A stretch of 64,000 nt of DNA from Martelella mediterranea (GTDB taxonomy: Bacteria; Pseudomonadota; Alphaproteobacteria; Rhizobiales; Rhizobiaceae). Shown here in pieces: positions 17,870-26,579 of this stretch (position 1 is the stretch's first letter; the number at the start of each line of letters is the position of its first letter). Location: contig NZ_SMAR01000002.1 of the NCBI RefSeq assembly GCF_004342225.1, positions 124,001 to 188,000 of the forward strand, given 5' to 3'. The position numbers were made by a program, and so were the translations under genes. The notes below the pieces were generated by a model. That model saw only the letters and a list, made by a program, of their open reading frames with translations, was not told the DNA's origin and made no database searches.

Positions 17870-19672
17870 ATGAGCACACTCACCCGTTTTTCTGTTTCCC
17901 CACTGTCCTCCATGACGCGGCGACTGGCCGATGTCGCCTCTGGCCGCGCCGAACCGGATCTTGTCATTACCGGCGCAAGAGCGCTTTCCACCTATTCCGA
18001 GCGCACGCTGGATAACCGCGAATTCTGGATCAGCGGTGGCCGGATTGCCGCCATGCACCCGGCAGGCCGTTATCAGGGTTCAGCCGCGAAGCGTTATGAC
18101 GCAAAGGGCGGCATTATTGCGCCGGGCCTGGTTGATCCGCATATCCATATCGAAAGCAGCATGGTGACGGCCTGCGCCTATGCAGAGGCAGCGCTTTTGA
18201 ACGGCACAACGACCATCTTTTGCGACAGCCATGAAATTGGCAATGTCATGGATGTCGCCGGTGTGGAAGCCATGCTGGAAGATGCCCGGCAGGCCCCGCT
18301 TTCGATTTTTCTGACTGTGCCCTCCACCGTTCCGGCGACTTCACCGGAGATGGAGACAGCCGGCGGCGATCTCACGCCGGAGAAAATCGCGGAAATCTTC
18401 GACAGATGGCCGGAGGCCCTGGCACTGGGTGAGAAGATGGACTTCGTGCCGGTGGCCATGAGCGATGAACGTTCACACGCCATTATTGCAGAATCGCTGA
18501 AGCGCGGTCGCCCGGTCTCTGGCCATGTCTATGGTCGTGAATTCGTTGCCGCCTATGCGGCCGGAGGAGTAACAGACACCCATGAGGCCATCGATCACGA
18601 GATTGCCAATGATCTGATGGAAGCCGGCGTCTGGCTGTTCCTGCGCGGCGGGCCACCGACCACACCGTGGCATTCGCTGCCAGAGGCGATCAAAGCGATT
18701 ACCGAGCTTGGCGCTTCCCACAAACGCGTTGCCGTATGCACGGATGACCGCGATGCCGACGACCTGCTGATCTTCGGTCAGGACTGGGTCACACGACAGG
18801 CCATCAAGGCGGGCATGAGCCCGGAACAGGCCTGGTCTATGGGCTCGCTCCATGGCGCGACCCGCTTTGGCCTGGGTGACGAAATCGGCGGTCTTGGCGG
18901 CGGGCGCCGCGCCGATCTTGTGCTGCTTGATGATGACCTGAAGCCGGTGAACACATGGTATGGCGGTGAGCTCGTCGTCGAAAACAGCAAGGTGACACCG
19001 ATCCTCGACGCAGCCCTTGAGAAGCCATATCGCTATCCGGAAGCCGCCTACCATACAGTGAAACTGCCTGACGCGGTGAAGCTGACACCGGCCCTGCCTA
19101 CCGTCTCTGTCAAAGCGCACTGCATCCGCACCGAGATGCCCGGCATCACACTCGTCCACGAGACGATCGATCTGACACCGGAAAACGACTGGCAAGAGCA
19201 TTTCGACAAACACGGTCTCTGCTTTGTCTCGGTCATCGAGCGCCACGAAAAATCTGCGGGCAATGTTGCCCATGGCCTGCTGTCCAATTTCAATCTGAAA
19301 AAGGGTGCTGTGGCCTCCTCCGTTGGCCATGACAGCCACAACATCATCATCGCTGGCACCAATGAGGCAGACATGCAGGTGGCATTGCGTGCGCTGGAGA
19401 AAACGCAAGGTGGTGTCTGCGTCGTCGACGAGGGCAAAGTGACCGCGATGGTGGAGCTGCCGATTGCCGGTCTTCTGTCTGACAAACGGGTTCATGCCGT
19501 TGCCGAAGAGGTCAAGGCACTGAAAGCCGAATGGGCGAAAGCAGGCTGCGCGATCCCTTATATGGGCTTCAACCTGATTCCGCTTTCGGTCATCCCGGAA
19601 ATCCGTATCACGGACAAAGGTCTGGTTCTGGTTCCGCAAATGGAGATCGTCGAACTGTTCGAAACGCTTTGA
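17870..19672 (+). CDS. ade: Adenine deaminase
   Basis: Amidohydrolase-superfamily enzyme of about 600 residues. Metal ligands are in [15 protein letters not shown] (HxH), [11 protein letters not shown] and a distal [10 protein letters not shown] Asp; the C-terminal region has [19 protein letters not shown], diagnostic of bacterial adenine deaminase. It converts adenine to hypoxanthine and ammonia for purine salvage. I take the ATG at 17870; a GTG in frame at 17801 would add 23 residues without family resemblance. It is followed by a strong terminator, so it is probably monocistronic. Confidence 0.93.
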   Translation: MSTLTRFSVSPLSSMTRRLADVASGRAEPDLVITGARALSTYSERTLDNREFWISGGRIAAMHPAGRYQGSAAKRYDAKGGIIAPGLVDPHIHIESSMVTACAYAEAALLNGTTTIFCDSHEIGNVMDVAGVEAMLEDARQAPLSIFLTVPSTVPATSPEMETAGGDLTPEKIAEIFDRWPEALALGEKMDFVPVAMSDERSHAIIAESLKRGRPVSGHVYGREFVAAYAAGGVTDTHEAIDHEIANDLMEAGVWLFLRGGPPTTPWHSLPEAIKAITELGASHKRVAVCTDDRDADDLLIFGQDWVTRQAIKAGMSPEQAWSMGSLHGATRFGLGDEIGGLGGGRRADLVLLDDDLKPVNTWYGGELVVENSKVTPILDAALEKPYRYPEAAYHTVKLPDAVKLTPALPTVSVKAHCIRTEMPGITLVHETIDLTPENDWQEHFDKHGLCFVSVIERHEKSAGNVAHGLLSNFNLKKGAVASSVGHDSHNIIIAGTNEADMQVALRALEKTQGGVCVVDEGKVTAMVELPIAGLLSDKRVHAVAEEVKALKAEWAKAGCAIPYMGFNLIPLSVIPEIRITDKGLVLVPQMEIVELFETL

Positions 19673-19701
19673 ATTTTCGAAAATTCTGACTTTTTTGGCT
19701 G

Positions 19702-19736
19702 AATCCGGATGTCATGGAGGACATGATATCCGGATT
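19702..19736 (+). terminator. Long hairpin terminator after adenine deaminase
   Basis: AATCCGGAT (19702-19710) pairs with ATCCGGATT (19728-19736), and an inner TCATG/CATGA extends the stem. TATCTATTTGTTTT follows. A second, smaller palindrome, GAATTTTCGAAAATTC (19671-19686), overlaps the ade stop codon and is followed by six T residues. Confidence 0.7.
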
Positions 19737-19865
19737 TATCTATTTGTTTTATATGAATATTTTTGCAACCTTTCCCGAGCTTTGCATTCCATGCATAGGG
19801 GCATTGTCCAAATCCCCCTGCCTCACACGATCTGATCTGAGTATATGTAGGTCAACAAGACGAAC

Positions 19866-19883
19866 GGAGCGGATAAACGCTCC
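19866..19883 (+). other. Leader hairpin ahead of the DUF1127 gene
   Basis: GGAGCG (19866-19871) and CGCTCC (19878-19883) are perfect inverted repeats around GATAAA, 46 nt before the ATG at 19929. The stem could mask or protect the leader of this small gene. Its role is unknown. Confidence 0.4.
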
Positions 19884-19928
19884 CGGATGAAAGACTTCTT
19901 AAGACCTAAACCAAGAAGGAGACCTGAC

Positions 19929-20072
19929 ATGAGCATGACACGTTCTTTTAACAACTGGCTCAAATACCGTCAGACGGTTACCGAGCTTGGTCGTATGAGC
20001 AACCGCGAACTGCACGATCTCGGTATCGAGCGCGAAGATATTCGCAGCGTCGCACGCAGGGCTGCTCTTTAA
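19929..20072 (+). CDS. DUF1127 small protein
   Basis: A 47-residue basic protein: MSMTRSFNNWLKYRQTVTEL, then the DUF1127 core LGRMSNRELHDLGIEREDIR. AAGGAGA is 6 nt ahead of the ATG, which decides against the upstream in-frame start at 19887. The family (YjiS-like) is abundant in alphaproteobacteria; short members in Agrobacterium are reported to affect RNA turnover and phosphate or carbon physiology. The gene is monocistronic, with a leader hairpin and a strong terminator 120 nt downstream. The molecular role here is not known. Confidence 0.88.
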   Translation: MSMTRSFNNWLKYRQTVTELGRMSNRELHDLGIEREDIRSVARRAAL

Positions 20073-20195
20073 AACAGATCTCTCCGACACTAAATAGTCG
20101 GTACAAAAGTTTTCGAAGTCGCGCTCTCCTCCTCCCGGCGCGCTTCGAACAGGGCAGACGATACTCCTCCTCCCAATCGTCAACCCTACCCAATG

Positions 20196-20237
20196 ACGCC
20201 CACCGGATCCTCCTCCCCCGGTGGGCGTTGTTTTTTA
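20196..20237 (+). terminator. Strong rho-independent terminator downstream of the DUF1127 gene
   Basis: ACGCCCACCGG (20196-20206) pairs perfectly with CCGGTGGGCGT (20218-20228) around a pyrimidine-rich loop, followed by TGTTTTTT. Between the DUF1127 stop and this stem lies a run of CTCCTCC-type motifs (about 20125-20218) that are anti-Shine-Dalgarno-binding complements. Confidence 0.8.
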
Positions 20238-20386
20238 TCTGGATTCATCTCATCGAATTTCTGTTGCCCGACTGTCATGCGACAAACGCATGGTCCGGGC
20301 CCTTTTCTCATGCCAGATTGCTCTGCTTTTTTCTGACACAGATCCCTGGACGCAGACATTTGGGCACAGACAAAAAAGAAAACCGG

Positions 20387-20486
20387 CTACGCATCGGCCC
20401 GAAAATCGGAATCGATTTTCGGGCCGATGCGTAGATTCAATAGGTTAGAGCGTTCTTGGTGCGTCCGAATGGATGCACGGCGCTCT
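20387..20486. repeat. Full two-hairpin RIME-like repeat copy, araD side
   Basis: The first hairpin has perfect 22-bp arms (20387-20408 and 20413-20434) around GAAT, with core GCATCGGCCCGAAAATCG. A 12-nt link (ATTCAATAGGTT) leads to a second, imperfect hairpin, AGAGCG...GCGTCC-GAAT-GGATGCAC...CGCTCT. The same two modules in the opposite orientation occur at 54869-54961, and degenerate or half copies at 46340 and 3621. The architecture matches the RIME/Bru-RS class of intergenic mosaic elements known from rhizobia and Brucella. Confidence 0.8.
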
Positions 20487-20506
20487 ATACGCCGGGTTCC
20501 ACTGTG

Positions 20507-21205
20507 TCACTCTTCAGGCTGGCCGTAATAGGCTGTAGCCCCGTGCTTTCGAAGAAAGTGCTTGTCCAGCAGTTCCCGCTCAATCGCCTGAAGTCCCGGA
20601 TTAAGCTGCATCGACATCCATGCCATATGCGCAATGCACTCTACGGCAACAGCCACTTCAACCGCTTTGGCAACCGTTTTACCCCAGGTAAACGGAGCAT
20701 GCCGATTAACCAGAACGCCGGGAAAATCAAGCGGATTCAGTCCACTGAACCGTTCCAGGATCACATTGCCGGTTTCCCATTCATACCCACCTGAAATTTC
20801 TTCCGGCGTCATTTTCCGAGTCACCGGGATTTCACCGTAGAAATAATCGGCGTGGGTTGTCCCGAAATTCGGGATCGGCTTTCCGGCCTGTGCAAAGGCT
20901 GTGGCACGGGTCGAGTGTGTGTGCACAACACCGCCGATCTCTTCAAACGCCAGAAGCAGGCAGCGATGCGTCGGCGTATCGGAGGAGGGCCGAAGATTGC
21001 CCTCCACGATTTTGCCCTCGAAATCGACGATCACCATGCTTTCAGGTGTCAGATCGTCATAATCCACACCACTTGGCTTGATGGCGAAGACACCCTTATC
21101 ACGGTCAGCAGCACTGGCATTGCCGAACGTCAGATTGATCAGGCCCTGACGCGGCAAGGCCAGATTGGCCTCGTAGACCTGTTCTCTGATGTCCTTGTAC
21201 ATCAT
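20507..21205 (-). CDS. araD: L-ribulose-5-phosphate 4-epimerase
   Basis: The 232-residue class II aldolase-fold protein carries the substrate loop NLTFGNASAAD, KPSGVDYDDL, the Zn-binding HTH of VVHTHSTRATAFAQAG and SSDTPTHRCLL. It interconverts L-ribulose 5-phosphate and D-xylulose 5-phosphate, the last step of L-arabinose entry into the pentose phosphate pathway. It follows araA by 15 bp on the same strand and ends the operon; the repeat at 20387-20486 lies just past its stop. Length is normal for AraD/UlaF; operon context decides for AraD. Confidence 0.93.
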   Translation of the reverse strand: MMYKDIREQVYEANLALPRQGLINLTFGNASAADRDKGVFAIKPSGVDYDDLTPESMVIVDFEGKIVEGNLRPSSDTPTHRCLLLAFEEIGGVVHTHSTRATAFAQAGKPIPNFGTTHADYFYGEIPVTRKMTPEEISGGYEWETGNVILERFSGLNPLDFPGVLVNRHAPFTWGKTVAKAVEVAVAVECIAHMAWMSMQLNPGLQAIERELLDKHFLRKHGATAYYGQPEE

Positions 21206-21220
21206 CGCGAAATGCTCCCT

Positions 21221-22729
21221 TTAAGCCTTGATACCCAGTCCGAGGTGCCAGTAGATTTCATTGTTGCGCAGATCCTGCTTGAAGCGATCAAGGCGCGTAT
21301 CATCGTCGATCACAGCCAGCTCGATACCGGCCATGGTGGCGAAATCTTCCAGCATTTCGGTGGTTACATCATTGGAATAGGCCGTGTGGTGAGCGCCGCC
21401 AGCCAGAATCCAGGCTGAAAGTGCGGTCTTGAAGTCCGGTTTGCATTCCCAGACCGCCCGCGCAACCGGCAGGTTCGGCAGATCGGGATGTTCCACCGAT
21501 GTCACTTCATTGACCAGAAGACGGAAACGGTTGCCCATATCCATCAGCGAGGCATTCAGCGCCGGGCCAAGCTTGGAATTGAAGACCAGCCGAACCGGAT
21601 CCGCCTTGCCGCCAATTCCCAGCGGGTGAATTTCCACCGACGGCTTGTCGCGGGCAATCGATGGGCAGACTTCCAGCATATGAGAGCCGAGAACCTGCTC
21701 CTGGCCGGGTGCCATGTGATAGGTATAGTCTTCCATGAAGGATGTTGCACCGGAAAGCCCGTGCCCCATCACCTTCAGTGCACGCACCAGCGCGACGGTC
21801 TTCCAGTCACCCTCACCGGCAAAGCCATAACCTGCAGCCATCATCCGTTGTGCGGACATGCCCGGCAGCGTCTCCATGCTGTGAAGGTCTTCGAATGTAT
21901 CGGTGAAGCCCTTGAATTCGCCAGCTTCGAGGAATTTCTTCAATCCCAGCTCCTGACGTGCCGCTTCGAGCAGCGAGGCGTGGCGATCACCACCCTTTTT
22001 CAGGATATCCTGAACATTGTACAGATTTTCATATTCAGCAGCGAGAGCGGCCACATCGCTGTCGGAAATCTCGTTCATCACATCAACGAGATCCATAATT
22101 CCGTAGCCATTCACAGAGAAGCCAAGCTTCATTTCAGCGGCCACCTTGTCGCCTTCGGTGACGGCAACTTCACGCATATTGTCGCCGAAGCGGCAGAAAC
22201 GGCCACCCTGCCAGTCGTCCCAGGCGCGGGCTGCACGCATCCACGCATCGATGCGTGCGTGAACGTCCTTGTCGGTCCAGTGCCCGGCAACGACCTTGCG
22301 ACCAAGGCGCAGACGCGTATGGATAAACCCGGCCTCACGGTCGCCATGAGCAGACTGGTTGAGGTTCATGTAATCCATGTCGATGGTATCCCACGGCAGG
22401 TCGCGGGCATACTGGGTGTGCAGATGCATGAACGGCTTGACCAGCTGCGACAGACCGCGGATCCACATTTTCGACGGCGAGAATGTGTGCATCCACAGGA
22501 TCAGACCACCGCATTCAGGATCGGAATTCGCACGCACGCAAAGCTCAGTCGCTTCCGACGGGCTTTTGACGACAGGCTGCGGCACGATTTCGAGCGGAAA
22601 ACCGCCTTCTTTCGAAAGCGCATCGGAAATGGCGCGAAACTGCGCATCGACTTCCGCCAGCGCTTCGGGACCGTAAAGATGCTGCGAACCGCAGACAAAC
22701 CAGATTTTAAGAGGCTTCAGGCCAATCAT
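21221..22729 (-). CDS. araA: L-arabinose isomerase
   Basis: The 502-residue protein ([20 protein letters not shown]) matches AraA along its whole length: the [15 protein letters not shown] segment, the Mn-ligand Glu region [12 protein letters not shown] and the C-terminal histidines in GAHHTAYS. It isomerises L-arabinose to L-ribulose in the cytosol. It is second in the araBAD part of the operon, 106 bp after araB and 15 bp before araD. Confidence 0.96.
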   Translation of the reverse strand: MIGLKPLKIWFVCGSQHLYGPEALAEVDAQFRAISDALSKEGGFPLEIVPQPVVKSPSEATELCVRANSDPECGGLILWMHTFSPSKMWIRGLSQLVKPFMHLHTQYARDLPWDTIDMDYMNLNQSAHGDREAGFIHTRLRLGRKVVAGHWTDKDVHARIDAWMRAARAWDDWQGGRFCRFGDNMREVAVTEGDKVAAEMKLGFSVNGYGIMDLVDVMNEISDSDVAALAAEYENLYNVQDILKKGGDRHASLLEAARQELGLKKFLEAGEFKGFTDTFEDLHSMETLPGMSAQRMMAAGYGFAGEGDWKTVALVRALKVMGHGLSGATSFMEDYTYHMAPGQEQVLGSHMLEVCPSIARDKPSVEIHPLGIGGKADPVRLVFNSKLGPALNASLMDMGNRFRLLVNEVTSVEHPDLPNLPVARAVWECKPDFKTALSAWILAGGAHHTAYSNDVTTEMLEDFATMAGIELAVIDDDTRLDRFKQDLRNNEIYWHLGLGIKA

Positions 22730-22835
22730 TGTTCAAATCCTTCCAGGCAACTTTATTCAGGTCTTTCCGGATGCGAACGACCGGATCTTCGCGTCATCAC
22801 GGTCGCCGCTTCCGTTTGTGCAAAGCTTGCTCGTC

Positions 22836-24494
22836 TTAACGCAGCACAGCTTCGCGGATATCAATCAGTTCTTTCATCACGCGCGACATGTCGGCATCCC
22901 GCGTGATGCCGCCAAAGCCGTCGTGAAGCGTCAGGTAAAGGCCATAGAGTTCCTCATAGACCTTCACATTTTCCGGATTGGGCTCGTAGCGAATATCCTT
23001 CAGTCCCGTCATCGCCTTGGTGGTTTCGCCAATCGTTTCATGTGCGCCACCAACAGACGCAGCAGCTATGGCGGCCCCCAATGCACAGGTTTGCGCCGAG
23101 CGGGTGACGAGCATGGTACGGTTCATCACATCGGCATAGATCTGCATCAGCATCGGGTTCTTTTCGGCAATCCCCCCGGCACAAACGACCTTGTTGATCG
23201 GAACGCCATAATCCGTCATGCGCTCAACAATCGCCCTTGCGCCAAAAGCGGTCGCTTCCACCAGCGCCCGGTAAATTTCGGAACGCGTGGTATAAAGCGT
23301 CTGTCCCATGATCAGGCCGGTGAGGCGCTGATCCACAAGGATCGTCCGGTTGCCATTGTTCCAGTCCAGCGCCAGAAGGCCGCTTTGACCGGGTTTAAGC
23401 GCCGAAGCTTCCGCGGTCAGCTTGCTGTGAAGGGCGGCATCGCCTTCGCAAACGCGCTCAACCCACCACTTGAAGATATCGCCAACCGCAGACTGGCCAG
23501 CTTCAATTCCGAAAAAGCCCGGCAGAATGGAACCCTCAACAATTCCGCAAACACCGGGGATTGTGTCGGATTTCGACAGATCAACGATGGCACAGTCACA
23601 GGTCGAGGTGCCGATTACCTTGATCAGCATGCCTTCTTCAATGCCGCAACCAATCGAACCCAGATGGTTATCAAAGGCACCGGTTGCGATCTTGATACCT
23701 GCCGGCAGGCCCAGCTTTTCCGCCCATTCGGCTGAAAGCGCGCCAGCCGGGACAGAGATATCCTGCGCCGTATCATAAAGACGGTCCCTCAGATCCGCGA
23801 TCTTGGGGTCGAGCTTGCCGAGAAATTCCTTATCCGGAAGTCCACCCCATCTGGGATTATAAAGGCCCTTGTGTCCAGCAGCACACACGCCGCGCTTCAC
23901 ATCTGCCGGGTTTTTGACTCCGGCCAGAACGGAGGGAATCCAGTCGGCAAGCTCAACCCACGAGGCCGCCGCATCAAACACTTCAGGGGCAACATTCAGG
24001 CAATGCCAGATCTTAGACCACCACCATTCAGACGAATAGGTGTCACCGACCATGGCGAGGTATTCGGGCCGCTCGGCCTTTCCGAGTTTCGTGATCTTTT
24101 CAGCCTCGCGCCAGCTGGTGTGATCCTTCCAGAGCCAGCAATAGGCATTCAGATTGTCCTTGAATTCCGGTACCATGGAAAGGGCGCCATTCTCGGCATC
24201 GACCGGCAATGGGCTGGAACCAGTGGAATCCACTCCGATACCAATGACCCTGGCGGCATCGAATTTCTCGTGTTTGGCAGCCTCGGCGAGAGCGCCGCGA
24301 ATGCTGACCTCCAGCCCTTCAAGGTAATCTGCAGCACTCTGGCGGGCCAGAAGCGGATCCGCCGGATCAAGCAGAACGCCCTGATCGCCGCTGGGATAGT
24401 TAAAGACATGCGTGCCGTATTCAAAGCCGTCATCGCAGCCGACAACGAGAGCGCGGACCGAATTGGTGCCGTAGTCAATGCCGATGGAAAACAT
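22836..24494 (-). CDS. araB: L-ribulokinase
   Basis: FGGY kinase of 552 residues; the N-terminus MFSIGIDYGTNSVRALVVG is the ATPase phosphate-1 loop of AraB, and the C-terminal half has VVCAGGIAEKNPMLMQIYAD. It phosphorylates L-ribulose to L-ribulose 5-phosphate. The ATG at 24494 has AAGGTGAGG 6 nt upstream, better than the in-frame GTG at 24506. It follows the transporter genes on the same strand, separated by an 88-bp gap with a 10-bp hairpin. Confidence 0.95.
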   Translation of the reverse strand: MFSIGIDYGTNSVRALVVGCDDGFEYGTHVFNYPSGDQGVLLDPADPLLARQSAADYLEGLEVSIRGALAEAAKHEKFDAARVIGIGVDSTGSSPLPVDAENGALSMVPEFKDNLNAYCWLWKDHTSWREAEKITKLGKAERPEYLAMVGDTYSSEWWWSKIWHCLNVAPEVFDAAASWVELADWIPSVLAGVKNPADVKRGVCAAGHKGLYNPRWGGLPDKEFLGKLDPKIADLRDRLYDTAQDISVPAGALSAEWAEKLGLPAGIKIATGAFDNHLGSIGCGIEEGMLIKVIGTSTCDCAIVDLSKSDTIPGVCGIVEGSILPGFFGIEAGQSAVGDIFKWWVERVCEGDAALHSKLTAEASALKPGQSGLLALDWNNGNRTILVDQRLTGLIMGQTLYTTRSEIYRALVEATAFGARAIVERMTDYGVPINKVVCAGGIAEKNPMLMQIYADVMNRTMLVTRSAQTCALGAAIAAASVGGAHETIGETTKAMTGLKDIRYEPNPENVKVYEELYGLYLTLHDGFGGITRDADMSRVMKELIDIREAVLR

Positions 24495-24537
24495 GGAGTG
24501 CCTCACCTTGGATTAAGTCTTGTTCTTGTCTCGAACG

Positions 24538-24566
24538 CTGCACCGCAGTTCTGGAATGCGGTGCAG
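24538..24566 (-). other. Intercistronic hairpin between yjfF-type permease and araB
   Basis: CTGCACCGCA (24538-24547) and TGCGGTGCAG (24557-24566) are perfect 10-bp arms around a 9-nt loop. There is no T-run, so it more likely protects mRNA ends or marks a processing site than terminates. Confidence 0.55.
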
Positions 24567-24582
24567 AATTCTAAGGATTTAG

Positions 24583-25554
24583 TCAGGCCGCAGCCGTTCG
24601 CGCAGTGGTCAGCTTCAACAGGCCTTTCTGGAGCAGAATGAACAACAGCAGCAGAATGCCGATTGCCATTTTTGTCCACCAACTGGAAAGCGTACCGTCG
24701 AAAACGATATATGTCTGGATGAGACCCATCGTCAGGACACCGAACAGCGTGCCGAAAACATAGCCTGCACCGCCTGTTAAAAGCGTGCCGCCGATGACAA
24801 CCGTTGCAATTGCTGTGAGCTCCGTTCCGACCGTGGCCAGCGGATATCCCGAGCCCGTGTAAATCGCGAACACGATTCCCGAAAGACCTGCCATAAAACC
24901 GGAGAAGGCATAAATCATAACCGTCGTGCGGCCAACCTTTGCACCCATAAGCTTTGCAGTCTGCTCGCCACCGCCAATGGCGAAAACGCTTGCACCGAAA
25001 CGGGTCTTGTGGGCCACGAAATGACCGATAACAAAGGCCACAAGCATGATGACACCAATCAGCGTAAGCCGTCCTTTTCCCGGCATCAGCCAGTAAGCGC
25101 GCTGCAGGGTTTCAAAAAACGCGTTGTCGATCGGCACTGAATCAATCGTCAGCATATAAGCAAGCCCACGCGCCAGAAACATGCCGGCCAGTGTGACAAT
25201 GAAGGCGGGCATGCCGAGCGTATAAATCAGCCATCCCATGGCTGCGCCGAAAGCGGTCGTCAGCACCAGAAGCATGGCAAAGACCACCATCGGATGCAGA
25301 CCGGTATCGCGCAGCATCACGGCTATGAAAACGCCGGCAAAAGCAACGACGGAACCAACCGAAAGATCAATCCCGCCAGACAGGATCACCACCGTCATCC
25401 CCACTGCGACAATGCCGAGATAGGCATTATCTGTCAGGAGGTTACCGGCAACACGCGTTGACAGCATAAACGGAAACTGAACGTAACAGACCGCATAGGC
25501 CAGAATGAAGATCGCGATGGTTGCGTAAAGCGGATAGAGACGCGGATTTTTCAT
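24583..25554 (-). CDS. yjfF: Sugar ABC transporter permease, YjfF type
   Basis: The 323-residue permease of the BPD_transp_2 (ribose/galactose class) family carries the signature VILSGGIDLSVGSVVAFAG and about eight to ten membrane helices. It pairs with the second permease encoded immediately upstream (ATGA overlap). The gene order binding protein, ATPase, permease, permease is that of E. coli ytfQRT-yjfF (galactofuranose). Related systems next to araBAD in other bacteria carry L-arabinose, whose furanose form resembles galactofuranose. I infer L-arabinose uptake from the araBAD genes that follow. Confidence 0.9.
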   Translation of the reverse strand: MKNPRLYPLYATIAIFILAYAVCYVQFPFMLSTRVAGNLLTDNAYLGIVAVGMTVVILSGGIDLSVGSVVAFAGVFIAVMLRDTGLHPMVVFAMLLVLTTAFGAAMGWLIYTLGMPAFIVTLAGMFLARGLAYMLTIDSVPIDNAFFETLQRAYWLMPGKGRLTLIGVIMLVAFVIGHFVAHKTRFGASVFAIGGGEQTAKLMGAKVGRTTVMIYAFSGFMAGLSGIVFAIYTGSGYPLATVGTELTAIATVVIGGTLLTGGAGYVFGTLFGVLTMGLIQTYIVFDGTLSSWWTKMAIGILLLLFILLQKGLLKLTTARTAAA

Positions 25555-26579
25555 TTGCTTGCCTCCCGCAGCTTAGCCTCACCCGATTTTCCGCCACCGA
25601 ACAGATTCTGCTTCAGGAATTTCAGGTCTCCGGTGACATTGGGTGATTGCAGGACGAGGATGATAACAACAAGTGTTGCCTTGATGACGAGGTTGTATTC
25701 CGACGGGAAGCCCGCCAGCAAAATTCCGGTATCGATGGTCTGGATGATCAGCGCGCCAATCACCGAAGCCGAGATCGAGAACCGCCCGCCCATCAGCGAG
25801 TTGCCGCCGATCACTGTTGCCAGAACGGCATCAAGCTCCAGCCACAAACCGGCATTATTGGCATCCGCACCGCGAATATCCGCGGTGATGATGATACCGG
25901 CCAGCGCAGCGCAAAGGCCCGACGCCATGTAGACGGCGATCATCAGCACACGTGCATTAATACCGGCAAGTGCACTCGCCCGGCGATTAATGCCGATGGA
26001 TTCCACCAGCATGCCCAGTGCTGTGCGCCGCATGATGAGAATGACCAGCGCTGCTGTGATGATCCAGATCCAGGTTGGGACCGGGATACCGAGCACATCG
26101 CCCGAACCAAGAAAAGCAAAGCCGGGCAGGTTGAAGGTCAGAATGCGACCCTCCGTGATCAGTTGCGCGATGCCGCGCCCCGATATCATCAGGATCAACG
26201 TTGCCACAATTGGCTGAATGCCGATAAAGGCAACGAGAATACCGTTGAAAAGCCCGGCGGCCAGACCGGCAGCAAGGGCCATGAAAATCGCCGCAAACAT
26301 GCCATATCCGGCGACAATGGTTGCCGCGGCAACGGCACCGGTAATGGCAATCACGGTACCGACAGAAAGGTCGATACCCTTGGTCGCAACGACAAGCGTC
26401 ATGCCGATGGCAAGCAGCGCCACCGGTGCTCCACGCTTCAGCACATCGATAACCGGGCCAACAAAGCGGCCATTGGAATAATCGATCTGCATAAAGCTCG
26501 GGAAAAAGATACTGACCAGCGCCACCAGAACAGCCAGCGTGATCAGCTGCGGGATAACCCGTTTCAGTCCTCCGGGCAT
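25551..26579 (-). CDS. ytfT: Sugar ABC transporter permease, YtfT type
   Basis: The 342-residue inner-membrane permease of the ribose-class importer family has the motif VVATKGIDLSVGTVIAITG and about eight to ten hydrophobic helices. It overlaps the ATPase gene upstream (TGATG) and the second permease downstream (ATGA), so all three are translationally coupled. It forms a heterodimeric channel with the YjfF-type partner. Confidence 0.9.
   Translation of the reverse strand: MPGGLKRVIPQLITLAVLVALVSIFFPSFMQIDYSNGRFVGPVIDVLKRGAPVALLAIGMTLVVATKGIDLSVGTVIAITGAVAAATIVAGYGMFAAIFMALAAGLAAGLFNGILVAFIGIQPIVATLILMISGRGIAQLITEGRILTFNLPGFAFLGSGDVLGIPVPTWIWIITAALVILIMRRTALGMLVESIGINRRASALAGINARVLMIAVYMASGLCAALAGIIITADIRGADANNAGLWLELDAVLATVIGGNSLMGGRFSISASVIGALIIQTIDTGILLAGFPSEYNLVIKATLVVIILVLQSPNVTGDLKFLKQNLFGGGKSGEAKLREASK

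Larger units (their letters stand above)
20073..20506. other. 434-bp convergent intergenic region between DUF1127 gene and araD
   Basis: Contains the DUF1127 terminator (20196-20237) and a full copy of the two-hairpin repeat (20387-20486) that probably also ends the ara transcript coming from the right. Nothing else recognised; no gene called. Confidence 0.6.

Noticed and set aside
18473-19639. Long open frame of 388 codons on the minus strand inside adenine deaminase
   Set aside because: It is fully antisense to a gene with clear family motifs, and its translation is rich in Arg, His, Gln and Cys without any recognisable domain; such frames arise from codon bias.
21488-22906. Open frame of 472 codons on the plus strand over araA and the end of araB
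   Set aside because: Antisense shadow of araA/araB with low-complexity basic translation and no ribosome site.
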